From NCBI GenBank assembly GCA_903885565.1, contig CAISJI010000137.1, positions 1 through 32,995 on the forward strand: 32,995 bases of DNA. Direction: 5' to 3'. The notes under the pieces were generated by a model. It worked only from the letters and a program-made list of their open reading frames with translations, had not been told where the DNA came from and ran no database searches. A program made the translations under genes and the position numbers. This document shows positions 14,439 through 23,101 of the stretch, one piece after another. Source of the stretch: an uncultured Planctomycetaceae bacterium (lineage in GTDB: Bacteria; Planctomycetota; Planctomycetia; Pirellulales; UBA1268). Each line of letters opens with the position of its first letter. Within the stretch, counting starts at the first letter, position 1.

Positions 14439-15269
14439 GTGAGCGGACTCATCTCTCTGACACCCGAACAATTCACCCAGTTCCAACAGTTCATTTACCG
14501 GCACACCGGCATTTGGACCGTGGACGGCAAGGTTGCGCTCCTCAGCAATCGGATCCGACGGCGGCTCCGCGACCGCGGGCTCGATTCGTTCGATGATTAT
14601 TATAAACTGCTCACCGCGGGGAACGCCGCCGGAGAACTCGAGGCGTTCATCGACGCCATCACCACCAACGAAACGCACTTCTTCCGCACGATCGAGCACT
14701 TCAACTGGTTTGCAGGCCCCTTTCTCGACGAGATGATCGCGCGAGCCACCGCAGGACAGAGAGAACGGTCGCTGCGTATTTGGTCGGCGGCATGCAGCAC
14801 CGGCGAGGAACCGTATTCACTCGCCATCTGTCTGGCGGAAAACGCCCCACGTCTCGCCGGCTGGTCGCTGAAGATTATCGGCACCGATATCTGCGAGTCG
14901 GCGTTAGCGACGGCCCGCACCGCGATCTACGGACCGAAGGCGATCGAGCACGTCAGCCCGGAACGCCTCGCCCAGAACTTCATCGCTCAACCGGCCGGGA
15001 ATGCCTGGCGTCTCAAGCCCGCTGTGGCCGGACTCTGCGAATTCCGGCGGCACAATCTCCTCGAGCCGATGGAGGGGACCGCATTCGATTGCATCGTCAT
15101 TCGCAACGTGCTGATCTATTTTGACCGCACTTCGAAACCGATCGCTCTGCGTCATCTCATCAATGCACTCAGGAGCGGCGGTTCCCTTGTGGTCGGATCG
15201 ACCGACGGCGCCCACGACTTCCTCGATGGACTCAAGCGGCGTTCGAACTTCGTCTACCAGAAACCCTGA
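14439..15269 (+). CDS. cheR: Chemotaxis protein-glutamate O-methyltransferase
   Basis: A 276-residue protein starting at a GTG with AAGGAG seven bases upstream. The N-terminal helical domain (to about 75) precedes TTNETHFFR (75-83), the family block leading into the SAM-binding domain. The SAM site shows SAACSTGEEPYS (116-127) and GTDICESAL with Asp150; IRNVLIYFD at 221-229 is the second conserved block. CheR methylates receptor glutamates using S-adenosylmethionine, opposing CheB. It follows the receptor by 44 bp. No pentapeptide tether is present on the receptor here, so this CheR probably works without one. Confidence 0.95.
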   Translation: MSGLISLTPEQFTQFQQFIYRHTGIWTVDGKVALLSNRIRRRLRDRGLDSFDDYYKLLTAGNAAGELEAFIDAITTNETHFFRTIEHFNWFAGPFLDEMIARATAGQRERSLRIWSAACSTGEEPYSLAICLAENAPRLAGWSLKIIGTDICESALATARTAIYGPKAIEHVSPERLAQNFIAQPAGNAWRLKPAVAGLCEFRRHNLLEPMEGTAFDCIVIRNVLIYFDRTSKPIALRHLINALRSGGSLVVGSTDGAHDFLDGLKRRSNFVYQKP

Positions 15270-15281
15270 AAGATCGCCGCC

Positions 15282-17564
15282 ATGGCTGACAGCAACCAAC
15301 GCAATCAGGACATGCCCGCCGATGACATGGCGGAATTCCTCAGCGTCTACATCGACGAAACGGGCGAGCAGTGTGAACAGTTCGTTTCACTGTTGCTCGC
15401 ACTTGAGTCGGAGCCTCGTGACGCCCGCCGGATCGCGGAAGCGTTCCGACTGATCCATACGATCAAGGGCTCGGCCGCGTTGATTGGTCTCGACTCGATC
15501 ACCAGCCTCGCCCATCACCTCGAAAGCCACTTTGAGCGACTCCGGTCGGGCAGTCTGCTCCTCGACGGCCCCACGATCGAGTTGGCCCTGCGGTGCATCG
15601 ACTACTTCCGGCAGTGTAACGATCGGCTGCGGCAGGGGGAAAAACTCGCCCCCGCCGATGAACTGACCGAGGCCGTCAAACGACTGGCACAGACACAGCC
15701 TGCCACAGCCCCAAGGCCTGAAGCCCCGGCACCTGTAGCCCCACCTGTAGCCCCGCCTGCCACCCCGGCTCCAGCCCCCGCCGCAACCATTCCGCCGCCC
15801 CCCCCCGCGGTCAGCGTGGAGGCACCGGAGCCGGCTTCCGCTGCACCTTCGCCCCCGGCAGTTCGGCCCGCTGGAGATGCGCCCGCGGCGGACGAGCGGC
15901 TGCGTCGCATACGCGTTCAATTCGCCCCCGGACTTCCCATGATCGACCTCAAGGCGGAGCTGGTGCTCGCCCGGCTCGGCCGCCTCGGGAAGGTGGTCGA
16001 ATCATCTCCGGCGGCGTCCGACTTTGCCGCCAGCCCCGCCCTGCGAACGCTCGAAATCGTGCTCCGCACCGCCGCAGCCGGCAGCGCGATCACGATCGCC
16101 GCCGACGTTGATGGGGTGGTTGGTGTCGATCTTGATGTCGAGCCAATCATGGAAACACCCGCGGCCCCCGCACCGGCGGAGGCGACTGCGGTCGTGGAGA
16201 CAATGCGGGTCGGCGTTGACCGCCTCGACGTGCTGCTCAATCTTGTCGGCGAACTGGTCGTCAGCCGTGCCCGTTTTGTGCAGCTCGTCGCCGATATGTC
16301 GCCGCTGTTCAAGAAGTCAGCGGTGGGCGGCAGGTCGGGCGGCACCGGCCAATCGCTTCGAGAGGCTGTGGAATCGATCGTGCGTTCGGCGTCGGGCCCG
16401 GTCGATCGGGCTGCTGCTGCCTGCGAGTCCCATCTGGAGAAACTCGAGGAGCAGGGCCGGATGTGGGAGGAGGGAATCCGTCGCTACGCCGAACTGGTGG
16501 AGTCGGTCGATCACCTCACGAGGGTGGCCGACAGTCTGCAGCGGGGCGTTCTCAGCACGCGAATGGTGCCGGTCGGCCCGCTCTTGAACCGGTTCAAGCG
16601 GTCGGTCCGCGACATCGCCAATGAACTCGGCAAAAGCGTGACCCTCCAGATCGCCGGCGAAAAAACCGAACTCGACAAGCGGATGATCGATGAACTCGGC
16701 GACCCGCTGGTGCATCTGGTTCGCAACGCCATCGACCACGGGATCGAACCAGCCGACGTGCGACTCCGGCGGGGCAAGCCGGAGATGGCCACCGTGCGGC
16801 TGTCCGCCTCACATCGGGGCAACAGCGTCATCATTTCGATCAGCGACGACGGCGGCGGAATCGACGTCGAGAAGATTCGCGATCGCGCAATCGCCCGAGG
16901 ACTCGTCTCGGCAGAGCAGGCGGCCTCCCTCAGCCCCCGCGAACTGACCGACTTCATCTGGCAGCCCGGGTTCAGCACCGCGAAACAGATCTCGAACATC
17001 TCGGGACGGGGTGTCGGCATGGACATCGTCCGCACCCGGATCGAGGCGCTCAGCGGATCGATCGACGTCGAAACGAAACTCGGCGAGGGGTCAACATTCA
17101 TCATCCGCCTGCCGCTGACGCTGGCCATCGCACGCTGCATGCTCTTCCGCATGGAACAGGCCGTCTTTGCCATGCCAGTGGAGAACGTGCGGGAGATCGT
17201 CACCGTCACCGATGACTGCATCCTCTCGGTCGGGGGTCGCCGGGTGTGCGACATCCGCGGCGAGTTTCTCCCGTTGGTCGACATGGACGAGATCTTCTCC
17301 TGGCCGACCGGCGGCGCCGATCGGGGACAACGCGGCGCCGTGCTCGTGATGCACGCTGGGTCGCGGGCCGTCGCCGTTTGCGTTTCCAGCCTGCTCGGCA
17401 CACAGGACCTCGTGGTCAAATCGCTGGACGAAAACTTCATGCGGATTCGTGGGCTGGGCGGGGCGAGCATTCTGGGCGACGGCGAGGTCTGCCTGCTCCT
17501 CGATGCCGCGGCCGTTGTCGACATCGTGATGCGGTCACGGACCGTGACGGAGGGCCGGGTATGA
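15282..17564 (+). CDS. cheA: Chemotaxis sensor histidine kinase CheA
   Basis: A 760-residue kinase. The P1 phosphotransfer domain has the phospho-acceptor His59 in HTIKGSAALIG. A Pro/Ala-rich linker (about 140-203) follows; then a domain at about 208-288 (RIRVQFAPGLPMIDLKAELV) that sits where P2 would be. The P3 dimerisation helices begin at MRVGVDRLDVLLNLVGELV (308-326) and are longer than usual, with an insertion at about 340-400. The P4 ATP-binding domain has the N-box RNAIDHGIEP (481-490), DDGGGID (522-528) and GRGVGMD (575-581). The C-terminal P5 CheW-like domain starts near 612. CheA phosphorylates CheY and CheB in response to receptor state. It ends with a 4-bp overlap with the next gene. 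Confidence 0.95.
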   Translation: MADSNQRNQDMPADDMAEFLSVYIDETGEQCEQFVSLLLALESEPRDARRIAEAFRLIHTIKGSAALIGLDSITSLAHHLESHFERLRSGSLLLDGPTIELALRCIDYFRQCNDRLRQGEKLAPADELTEAVKRLAQTQPATAPRPEAPAPVAPPVAPPATPAPAPAATIPPPPPAVSVEAPEPASAAPSPPAVRPAGDAPAADERLRRIRVQFAPGLPMIDLKAELVLARLGRLGKVVESSPAASDFAASPALRTLEIVLRTAAAGSAITIAADVDGVVGVDLDVEPIMETPAAPAPAEATAVVETMRVGVDRLDVLLNLVGELVVSRARFVQLVADMSPLFKKSAVGGRSGGTGQSLREAVESIVRSASGPVDRAAAACESHLEKLEEQGRMWEEGIRRYAELVESVDHLTRVADSLQRGVLSTRMVPVGPLLNRFKRSVRDIANELGKSVTLQIAGEKTELDKRMIDELGDPLVHLVRNAIDHGIEPADVRLRRGKPEMATVRLSASHRGNSVIISISDDGGGIDVEKIRDRAIARGLVSAEQAASLSPRELTDFIWQPGFSTAKQISNISGRGVGMDIVRTRIEALSGSIDVETKLGEGSTFIIRLPLTLAIARCMLFRMEQAVFAMPVENVREIVTVTDDCILSVGGRRVCDIRGEFLPLVDMDEIFSWPTGGADRGQRGAVLVMHAGSRAVAVCVSSLLGTQDLVVKSLDENFMRIRGLGGASILGDGEVCLLLDAAAVVDIVMRSRTVTEGRV

Positions 17565-18178
17565 CAGACGACTCCAACCACCGGCTGACTGCACTGTTCC
17601 ACCATGGTGCGGCGGATGCCTCCAGTGCACTGGCGAAGTGGCTCGGTCGGCCGGCGACGCTCTCCGTGGAGCGGCTGGAAACACTCCCGATCGAGGAGGC
17701 TGCGGCGGTGATGGGTTCCAGCGAGACACTGATCTGTGGCTGCGCGATGCGAATCGACGGTGCGATCGGCGGCCTGCTGCTGCTGGCGGCTGACGACGCC
17801 GCCGGTTTGTCGCTGGCCGACACATTGCTCGAGCGGCCGACGGGAACGTCAACGGCCTGGGGCGAACTGGAACGGTCAGCGGTCATCGAAACCGCCAATA
17901 TCGTCGGGTGCGCCTACCTCAATGCCATCTGTGCGGCCCTCGGCCCGGCCGGCGCCGACGGCATCCTCCCCTCCCCCCCGGTTTTCCTGCGCGACTTTCC
18001 CGAGGCGGTCATGGAGGGGGTGCTGATGGAGCAACCCGTCCTGTCCGACATCGTGCTGCTTGCCCGGACTGAATTCCGTATCGACGGCACCCCGGTTGCC
18101 TGCGGGCTCGTCTTCCTGCCCGACGCGGCCGGTGTCGCGGCCCTCCTGCCGCCGAGCGGCAATCCGGAGGGCACATGA
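17561..18178 (+). CDS. cheC: CheC-like CheY-P phosphatase with one degenerate active site
   Basis: A 205-residue protein, standard CheC length, whose ATG overlaps the cheA stop by 4 bp. CheC/FliY/CheX proteins hydrolyse CheY phosphate using a Glu and an Asn one helix turn apart, and CheC normally has two such sites in its two pseudo-symmetric halves. The second site is intact here: Ser106-Glu110-Asn113 in SAVIETANIVGCAYLNA, with Pro137 23 residues after the Asn. The first half aligns at its start (GAADASSALAKWLGR), but the Glu and Asn positions are Ala11 and His14. The protein therefore probably keeps one catalytic site. Its neighbours cheD (overlapping by 4 bp) and cheY fit the known CheC-CheD partnership. 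Confidence 0.82.
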   Translation: MTDDSNHRLTALFHHGAADASSALAKWLGRPATLSVERLETLPIEEAAAVMGSSETLICGCAMRIDGAIGGLLLLAADDAAGLSLADTLLERPTGTSTAWGELERSAVIETANIVGCAYLNAICAALGPAGADGILPSPPVFLRDFPEAVMEGVLMEQPVLSDIVLLARTEFRIDGTPVACGLVFLPDAAGVAALLPPSGNPEGT

Positions 18179-18678
18179 GTCCGGCTGACGTGCCACCGCC
18201 CCAGCCCCGTTCAAGGGATTCCGTCGCCATCGGCCAGATCGGCGTCGCCACAGGGAGTGGTGTTCTCAGGACGTTCGTCGGGTCCTGCGTGGCGCTCGTG
18301 CTGCACGCGCGCAGCCGACGGGCCGCCGGTTTGGCGCATGTCATGCTGCCCGCTTCGAATGGCAAGGGCACACCACCGGGGAAATATGCCGATACGGCAG
18401 TGGCCGAGACTCTCCGGTTGCTTTGCGAAGCAGCCGGGGAGCAGTCCCTCTCATGCACTGCAAAACTTGTGGGCGGTGCGACGATGTTCGCTTTCCAATC
18501 GGGAATTCCGATCGGAGAGCAGAACGTATTAGCGCTTGAGCGGATTCTCGGTGATCTCGGCATTCCGATCACGGGCCGCATCTGCGGCGGGAGTCATGGT
18601 CGGCGATTGGCAGTTGACGTCGTCACCGGGGCGGTGACAGTCGAGACTGCCGGGCAGGGCACAGAGACCTTGTTGTAA
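18175..18678 (+). CDS. cheD: Chemoreceptor glutamine deamidase CheD
   Basis: A 167-residue protein overlapping cheC by 4 bp. The papain-like deamidase residues are visible: Thr33 and Cys38 in RTFVGSCVALVLH and His55 in GLAHVMLP. The motif is one residue shorter between Thr and Cys than the more usual TLGLGSCV. Downstream blocks KLVGGATMF and GEQNVLALERILGDLGIPI are typical of the family. CheD deamidates receptor glutamines to glutamates and binds CheC, which sequesters it and is stimulated by it; finding the genes overlapped fits that coupling. The first 15 residues are a Pro-rich extension. Confidence 0.92.
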   Translation: MSPADVPPPQPRSRDSVAIGQIGVATGSGVLRTFVGSCVALVLHARSRRAAGLAHVMLPASNGKGTPPGKYADTAVAETLRLLCEAAGEQSLSCTAKLVGGATMFAFQSGIPIGEQNVLALERILGDLGIPITGRICGGSHGRRLAVDVVTGAVTVETAGQGTETLL

Positions 18679-18689
18679 GGGAGATTGCA

Positions 18690-19121
18690 ATGGGAACGAA
18701 TCAGGACGGGATGCACGTCCCCAGGCTGCTGGTGATCGACGATGCGACCATCATGCGGATGCGGATCGCTGGCATTGCCCGTGAGGCCGGCTGGGAGGTG
18801 GTCGCCGAGGCCACCAACGGTCTCGAGGGTCTGGCCCGCTACGAAGAACATCGGCCCGATCTGGTCACACTCGACATCGTGATGCCGGAACTCGACGGGG
18901 TGGAAACGCTGCGCACCCTCCACATCACCGATCCGAATGCCCGCGTGGTGATGGTCAGCGCCGTTGACCAGCGGGCCAAGCTGCGGGAATGCCTCGCCCT
19001 GGGCGCCCTTGATTTTGTGGTCAAGCCGTTCGACAAGGAGCGACTGCTATCGCTGTTCGCCAAGTATGCGGCCGTTGTACGGGAAGCAGCTGCCACGCCC
19101 CCCCAGCCCGGCGACGCGTAA
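18690..19121 (+). CDS. cheY: CheY-type single-domain response regulator
   Basis: A 143-residue receiver domain with no output domain. AAGGGAG lies six bases before the ATG at 18690. Key residues are the acidic pair Asp17/Asp18 (LLVIDDAT), phospho-acceptor Asp62 (TLDIVMPELDG), Ser90 (VVMVSAVD) and Lys112 (VVKPFD). It should be phosphorylated by CheA and dephosphorylated by the CheC encoded upstream. As the last gene of the operon it is the likely output of the pathway, but the motor it acts on is not in this window. A 140-bp spacer separates it from the convergent MCP-like gene. Confidence 0.93.
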   Translation: MGTNQDGMHVPRLLVIDDATIMRMRIAGIAREAGWEVVAEATNGLEGLARYEEHRPDLVTLDIVMPELDGVETLRTLHITDPNARVVMVSAVDQRAKLRECLALGALDFVVKPFDKERLLSLFAKYAAVVREAAATPPQPGDA

Positions 19122-19261
19122 CTGACTGGCAGGAGAGGAATCAGCGCACGCTTGAGGAGTGTCGGGCCGCCGGGGCCCAAGAGACGAAACGTATGCCGTC
19201 ACAAAACCGACGCTCAACCCACGTCGGATGCGCGTGAGCAGTTCCCGGCGGGCTGAGGCGA

Positions 19262-20401
19262 TCAGAGATCGCGGGACACCATGACCAGCGACGACCAGCC
19301 CGTGGCATAGGTTTCGAAGCCCGGCGACATGGCGAATCCGGCACAATATTCCCGGCCGCCAAAGTTGTGGATTCCGTAGCTTTTCTGCCCCTGCCGAAGG
19401 CCGTGGAAAAGGGAGTTGTCGAATGTGTCACGCAACGACCCGGCCGGAAAGTCGGCCAGCACGTTTCCCTCAGCGTCGACAAAGCAGGCGATGGCACGTT
19501 GCTTCTCGTGCGGCGTCAACGGCATGCGGTCGAGGATCGTCTGGCCAAGGGCATCCCAATTGAACACGATCCCCAGAACCCCGAGCAGTTCCCCCTGCGA
19601 TTCGCCGCCGGCACGCACGCCGCAGGAATAGACGAGCGACCGCTGGTGGTTCACCAGCGGCGACCGATGCACCGACTGAAACCCAAACTCGTCACCGCTG
19701 CGGGTTTTCATGGCGGACTGAAACCAGGGGGCCTGATCCTGCATCAGGCCGGTGACGGCATGCTGCGTGGGACGCCCGTTGGCCACGACCTTGCCCGTGA
19801 GATCGCAGAGCACCAGATCGAAATACACCGTATAGGCGTTGAGGATCACCCCCAGACGCTGACTGGCGAAGCGGCGATTCTCGTCGGTCGGAGACGAAAG
19901 GGCGGCAACGACGCTGCCATCCGTGGCCCACCAGCGAACGTCGCAGGAACGCTCGTAGAGATTGCGGTCGACGAGATCGATGTTCGTAAGCGCCAGGTCG
20001 GAAAGCCGTTCACCCCGCATTTTCGTCTGCAAGACTTCGGTAACCTGCTGCATTTCCCGGATCAGTCCCCGCGAACCGCGGGCCAACTCCTTCGCGGAGT
20101 CGCCGGTTTTCTCTGAGAGCTGCGACATCGCTTTGGCAACCACGCCGAAGGCCACGCCGGCGTCACCCGCCCGTGCCGATTCAATTTCCGCGTTCAGCGC
20201 AAGAATGCGGGCCTCGCGATTGAGGCCCGCGATATGTTCGACGGTATCGGTGAGCAGCGTCGAGAGTTGCTGCGTGAGTTGGGCGATATGCTCCGGGGTG
20301 GCCAGGTCGCTCGCATGATTGCCCGCGCCCCTCGACGCGGAGTTCTTCGTCGCGTCCTCTCGAATGTCGTGAACAGAGGAAGAGAGGCTAGGCGTGTTCA
20401 T
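19262..20401 (-). CDS. Soluble MCP-like protein with N-terminal signalling tip and C-terminal Cache-like sensor
   Basis: A 379-residue protein with no membrane segment. The receptor signalling tip is near the N-terminus: NREARILALNAEIESARAGD (61-80) with AFGVVAKAMSQLSEKT, a shortened version of the MCP hairpin. Only about 60 residues precede it, so the long methylation helices are absent. The C-terminal two thirds resemble a Cache-type sensor: YFDLVLCDLTGKVVANGRP (193-211), APWFQSAMKTRSGDE and GVLGIVFNWDALG. The DLALTNIDLVDRNLYERSCD block (135-154) is shared with soluble MCP-like proteins of this inverted layout in other bacteria. It probably feeds an intracellular signal into the CheA/CheW complex encoded next to it. 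It converges on cheY. Confidence 0.8.
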   Translation of the reverse strand: MNTPSLSSSVHDIREDATKNSASRGAGNHASDLATPEHIAQLTQQLSTLLTDTVEHIAGLNREARILALNAEIESARAGDAGVAFGVVAKAMSQLSEKTGDSAKELARGSRGLIREMQQVTEVLQTKMRGERLSDLALTNIDLVDRNLYERSCDVRWWATDGSVVAALSSPTDENRRFASQRLGVILNAYTVYFDLVLCDLTGKVVANGRPTQHAVTGLMQDQAPWFQSAMKTRSGDEFGFQSVHRSPLVNHQRSLVYSCGVRAGGESQGELLGVLGIVFNWDALGQTILDRMPLTPHEKQRAIACFVDAEGNVLADFPAGSLRDTFDNSLFHGLRQGQKSYGIHNFGGREYCAGFAMSPGFETYATGWSSLVMVSRDL

Positions 20402-20808
20402 CGGACGGTACCTTGAAGAGAAATGGAATCAGCGTTGCCATCGGCCACAGGGAATCAGCGAGGACCGAGTTTCCGCTGCCCAGCCGTATCGAAAGTTCAC
20501 CGGTGCCACGGCCGGTGCCCCCTCAAACACAGGGTCGTTCCCAGGGGACGATCCGTTCAGGTCACAGACACCAACCGGCCAAACCGAGAATAGTCGGGCT
20601 GCTGGAATTTGCAAAATCGGCCCGGAAACCGCAGATAGCCGATCGGCGGGGCCGCTTCGAACTGTTCATTTCGAGATGTCCGTGGAAGACGTCCCCCCTG
20701 CCCCTCTGGCCGTCCTTGGACGACACGGCGGCCAGTTCCCCAGGGGCGGCCCTTCCGCGACAGAGAGCCGCCGGAACGCCCGGCAAACACCGGGGAGGAA
20801 TCGTGGCC
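20402..20808. other. Non-coding stretch upstream of the MCP-like gene
   Basis: About 400 bp between the start of the MCP-like gene (minus) and the end of the DUF5076 gene (minus). It must carry the promoter of the MCP-like gene. Open frames exist on both strands, but none shows recognisable sequence. No strong hairpin, repeat or RNA gene was identified by eye. Confidence 0.4.
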
Positions 20809-21114
20809 TCAGGTCTCGGTGGCTTCGGGATCGAGATCGGTGGGGTTGTCCCATTCCTCGTCGAAGGCGTCCTTGATCCGTGCCAGCACCCGGTCGCGGT
20901 CCTCCCCCTCGCGGGCATAGGCATCGGCGACATGGTTGGCAAGATCAACGAGGAGAATCCCCCAGGCATTCGGATCGTCAAAGGCGGTCCGAATGCTGAC
21001 CTGCGTCCCCATGTCGGGGGTGATCCACAAGCGGACAAGCTCGACCGCCCCCGGATCCTCATGGGACATCGGCGGGGCATCGAGGTGGCTCTGGGCGTTG
21101 GCGTCTTCGGTCAT
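20809..21114 (-). CDS. DUF5076 family protein
   Basis: A 101-residue protein. The ATG at 21114 has AAAGGAG seven bases upstream; a longer frame to 21243 is rejected. Residues about 29-72 (LVRLWITPDMGTQVSIRTAF, then DDPNAWGILLVDLANHVADA) match the DUF5076 pattern of a short beta pair followed by a helix. The function of the family is not known to me. The protein is acidic with an Asp/Glu-rich C-terminus and no signal peptide. It stands alone, with about 170 bp to the coiled-coil gene upstream on the same strand. Confidence 0.75.
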   Translation of the reverse strand: MTEDANAQSHLDAPPMSHEDPGAVELVRLWITPDMGTQVSIRTAFDDPNAWGILLVDLANHVADAYAREGEDRDRVLARIKDAFDEEWDNPTDLDPEATET

Positions 21115-21177
21115 GCTGGCTCCTTTGGATGGGGGCAGAAGCATAACAGGTCTGCCACCCCGCTTGAAGCCAGCGGA

Positions 21178-21202
21178 TCTTTCGCTGGAATCAAGCGAAA
21201 GA
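21178..21202 (-). terminator. Hairpin downstream of the coiled-coil gene
   Basis: TCTTTCGCT (21178-21186) and AGCGAAAGA (21194-21202) form a perfect 9-bp stem with a 7-nt loop. It lies 80 bp past the stop of the coiled-coil gene and 64 bp before the DUF5076 start, so it could end one transcript. There is no T-tract; confidence as a terminator is low. Confidence 0.35.
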
Positions 21203-21281
21203 AGCTCCTCGCGCTGAATATGGCCCCAGACGATGGTGAGCACCCCACCGACAGTGGAGGGAGTGGGTGCGGCAAGAGCCG

Positions 21282-21815
21282 CTACTCGCCGGCGGCATCG
21301 GCGTAGATCGCCATAAGCTGGTTGTCGATCGAGTGGAGCTCGGCATCGAGGGCGGCCAGCCGAGCCCGGCTGGCGGAAAGGCGATGCTGGAGCGTCCCGA
21401 TCTCTTCGGGCAACAGCACTGGCGCGATCCGGTCGACCGTGGGTGAGTCGCCGTCCGCCCTGATGCCCCCCCTGCCCCCCTGCTGAAGCTCTTCGACGCG
21501 GCGGTTGTGTTCCAACACCTGCTCAAGCTTCAGTTGCTGATCTTCAAGCGACGTCACCCATGCCGCACTCCGCCGCTCCTCCTGCCGCCGGTCTTCCTTG
21601 AGATGCTCCTTGCGCAGCAGCAGGCTCTTCTCCAGCGCGTCGCGCTTCTCCTTGAGGCGGCGGCGAGCGAGCAAGCCGGGCTTCGCTCCGGCGGCCTCGG
21701 CTACCCTTTGGCTCGCTGGCTCAGGCAAGGGGCGCTCCCCCCAAGGCCGTAAAAGCGGCCTCGCTGCCATGAAGACCAGCGCCAACCCGATGCCAAACCA
21801 CACCACTCGTGTCAT
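21282..21815 (-). CDS. Membrane-anchored coiled-coil protein of unknown function
   Basis: A 177-residue protein. I chose the ATG at 21815, which puts a membrane segment at the very start (VVWFGIGLALVFMAARPLL, about residues 4-22); an earlier start at 21863 would add 16 basic residues. After the anchor comes a long charged helical region with heptad character (about 55-115, rich in Lys, Glu, Arg and Leu), then a second helical region near the C-terminus (about 140-172). The layout suggests a single-pass inner-membrane protein with a cytoplasmic or periplasmic coiled coil. I do not recognise a family. It is divergent from the GT2 gene across a 60-bp gap. Confidence 0.6.
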   Translation of the reverse strand: MTRVVWFGIGLALVFMAARPLLRPWGERPLPEPASQRVAEAAGAKPGLLARRRLKEKRDALEKSLLLRKEHLKEDRRQEERRSAAWVTSLEDQQLKLEQVLEHNRRVEELQQGGRGGIRADGDSPTVDRIAPVLLPEEIGTLQHRLSASRARLAALDAELHSIDNQLMAIYADAAGE

Positions 21816-21875
21816 CGCTTCGGTATCCGGGCGGCCGAGCCCCTGAACTCGCCGCCGACTCAATTATAGGCACCA

Positions 21876-22850
21876 GTGCCCGCTCGATACACGGCGTATT
21901 TTTCCCTTTTTTTGGTACTCTTGAGTGGACTACTGGTCCAGATCCCCCCTCGTTCGTTGTGGCCCGTGATTGCCAGCGTCATCATCCCCACTTACAACCG
22001 TCCGGAAGCCATCCGCAGGTGCCTTGATGCCTTGGCCCTGCAGGCACTCCCCTCCGGTTCATTTGAGGTGATCGTCGTCGATGATGGCAGTACACGCCCC
22101 CTTTCGCTCGATCCGAAAGCGTGGGCTCATGCCTTCCCGTTGACGCTCATCCGGCAGGAAAACAGTGGTCCTGCAGGAGCGCGGGACCGCGGTGCGCGGG
22201 AGGCCCGCGGGGAAATGCTCGCCCTCACCGACGACGACTGCCTTCCCACGCCTGGCTGGCTCCCGGCATTCGTGGCAGCAAGCCGGCAGCACCCCAAGGC
22301 GCTCCTCGGCGGCACCACGTTCAACGGCCTCCCCGAAAACATCGGCGCTGAGGCGAGCCAATTCATCCTCGATCTGGTCTACGAACACTTCAACCGGGGC
22401 GAGGATTGTTATTTCTTCGCCAGCAACAACATCGCCTGCCCGCGGGAAGCCTATTGGGAGTGCGGCGGATTTGACGCAGGCTTTCCTTGGGCAGCCGCTG
22501 AGGACCGCGATTTCTGCGATCGCTGGCGCATGCAGCAGCGTCCACTGCGCAAAGTGAAGGACGCCCTGCTGGAACACAGACACGGACAAGGCCTTTGGCA
22601 GTTTCTGCGCATGCACTACCGCTACGGCCGGGGTGCCTATCTCTATCAGCTGAAACGCCGCGAACGGCAGTCGGGAACGATGCAGGAGGATCTCGGCTTC
22701 CACGCCCGCCTGGTGTCATTGCTTCGCCGCCGGATGGCGGGCCGACCGCTGGCCTACAACCTCAGCATCGGCATCCGCCTGTTGGGTTGGCAGGTCGCCA
22801 ACGCCTGCGGGTTTTTTCGGGAAGCGATCGGCCGACGCCTGGGGTGTTGA
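21876..22850 (+). CDS. Family 2 glycosyltransferase
   Basis: Up to 324 residues from a GTG at 21876. The GT-A fold begins at ASVIIPTYNRPEAIRRCLDAL, so starts at a TTG (21957) or GTG (21966) are also possible; the longer form would add a hydrophobic N-terminal segment (about residues 7-23) that could be a membrane anchor. GT2 landmarks are VIVVDDGST, RQENSGPAGARDRG, the metal-binding TDDDC and the base-region WAAAEDRDFCDRW. It should transfer a sugar from a nucleotide donor to a glycan or lipid; substrates are unknown. The C-terminal part (from about 270) contains a helix-rich tail. It stands alone, not in a polysaccharide cluster. Confidence 0.88.
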   Translation: MPARYTAYFSLFLVLLSGLLVQIPPRSLWPVIASVIIPTYNRPEAIRRCLDALALQALPSGSFEVIVVDDGSTRPLSLDPKAWAHAFPLTLIRQENSGPAGARDRGAREARGEMLALTDDDCLPTPGWLPAFVAASRQHPKALLGGTTFNGLPENIGAEASQFILDLVYEHFNRGEDCYFFASNNIACPREAYWECGGFDAGFPWAAAEDRDFCDRWRMQQRPLRKVKDALLEHRHGQGLWQFLRMHYRYGRGAYLYQLKRRERQSGTMQEDLGFHARLVSLLRRRMAGRPLAYNLSIGIRLLGWQVANACGFFREAIGRRLGC

Positions 22851-23101
22851 TGCGCAGCTGATTCGGTCTGGCGAACCAGCCTCTCCCGTCCTCGCGCCGC
22901 TTCCCAAAGCTGCCAGTCAAAAGACGCAGCACCGAGGAACACGGCGAACTGGGCAGACTGGGGGCGAAACGAATCAGCGGTATTCGGGACGCAGCCTCAA
23001 TCAAGCCAATCTCTCTGGGGGCGACGAACCGAAAATGGTTAGAGTTCGCCGCGGATCATGCTGCGCCATTTGCTGCAGCCCATGTTCAACCCCTGGTGCC
23101 A

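Noticed and set aside
16511-17605. 364-codon minus-strand frame inside cheA
   Set aside because: Antisense of the conserved kinase and CheW-like domains; Ser/Arg-rich with no motif.
20691-20760. GACGTCCCCCC-type sequence also seen near 30317, possibly a dispersed repeat
   Set aside because: Similarity is limited to a short C-rich run and scattered bases; not enough to call a repeat.
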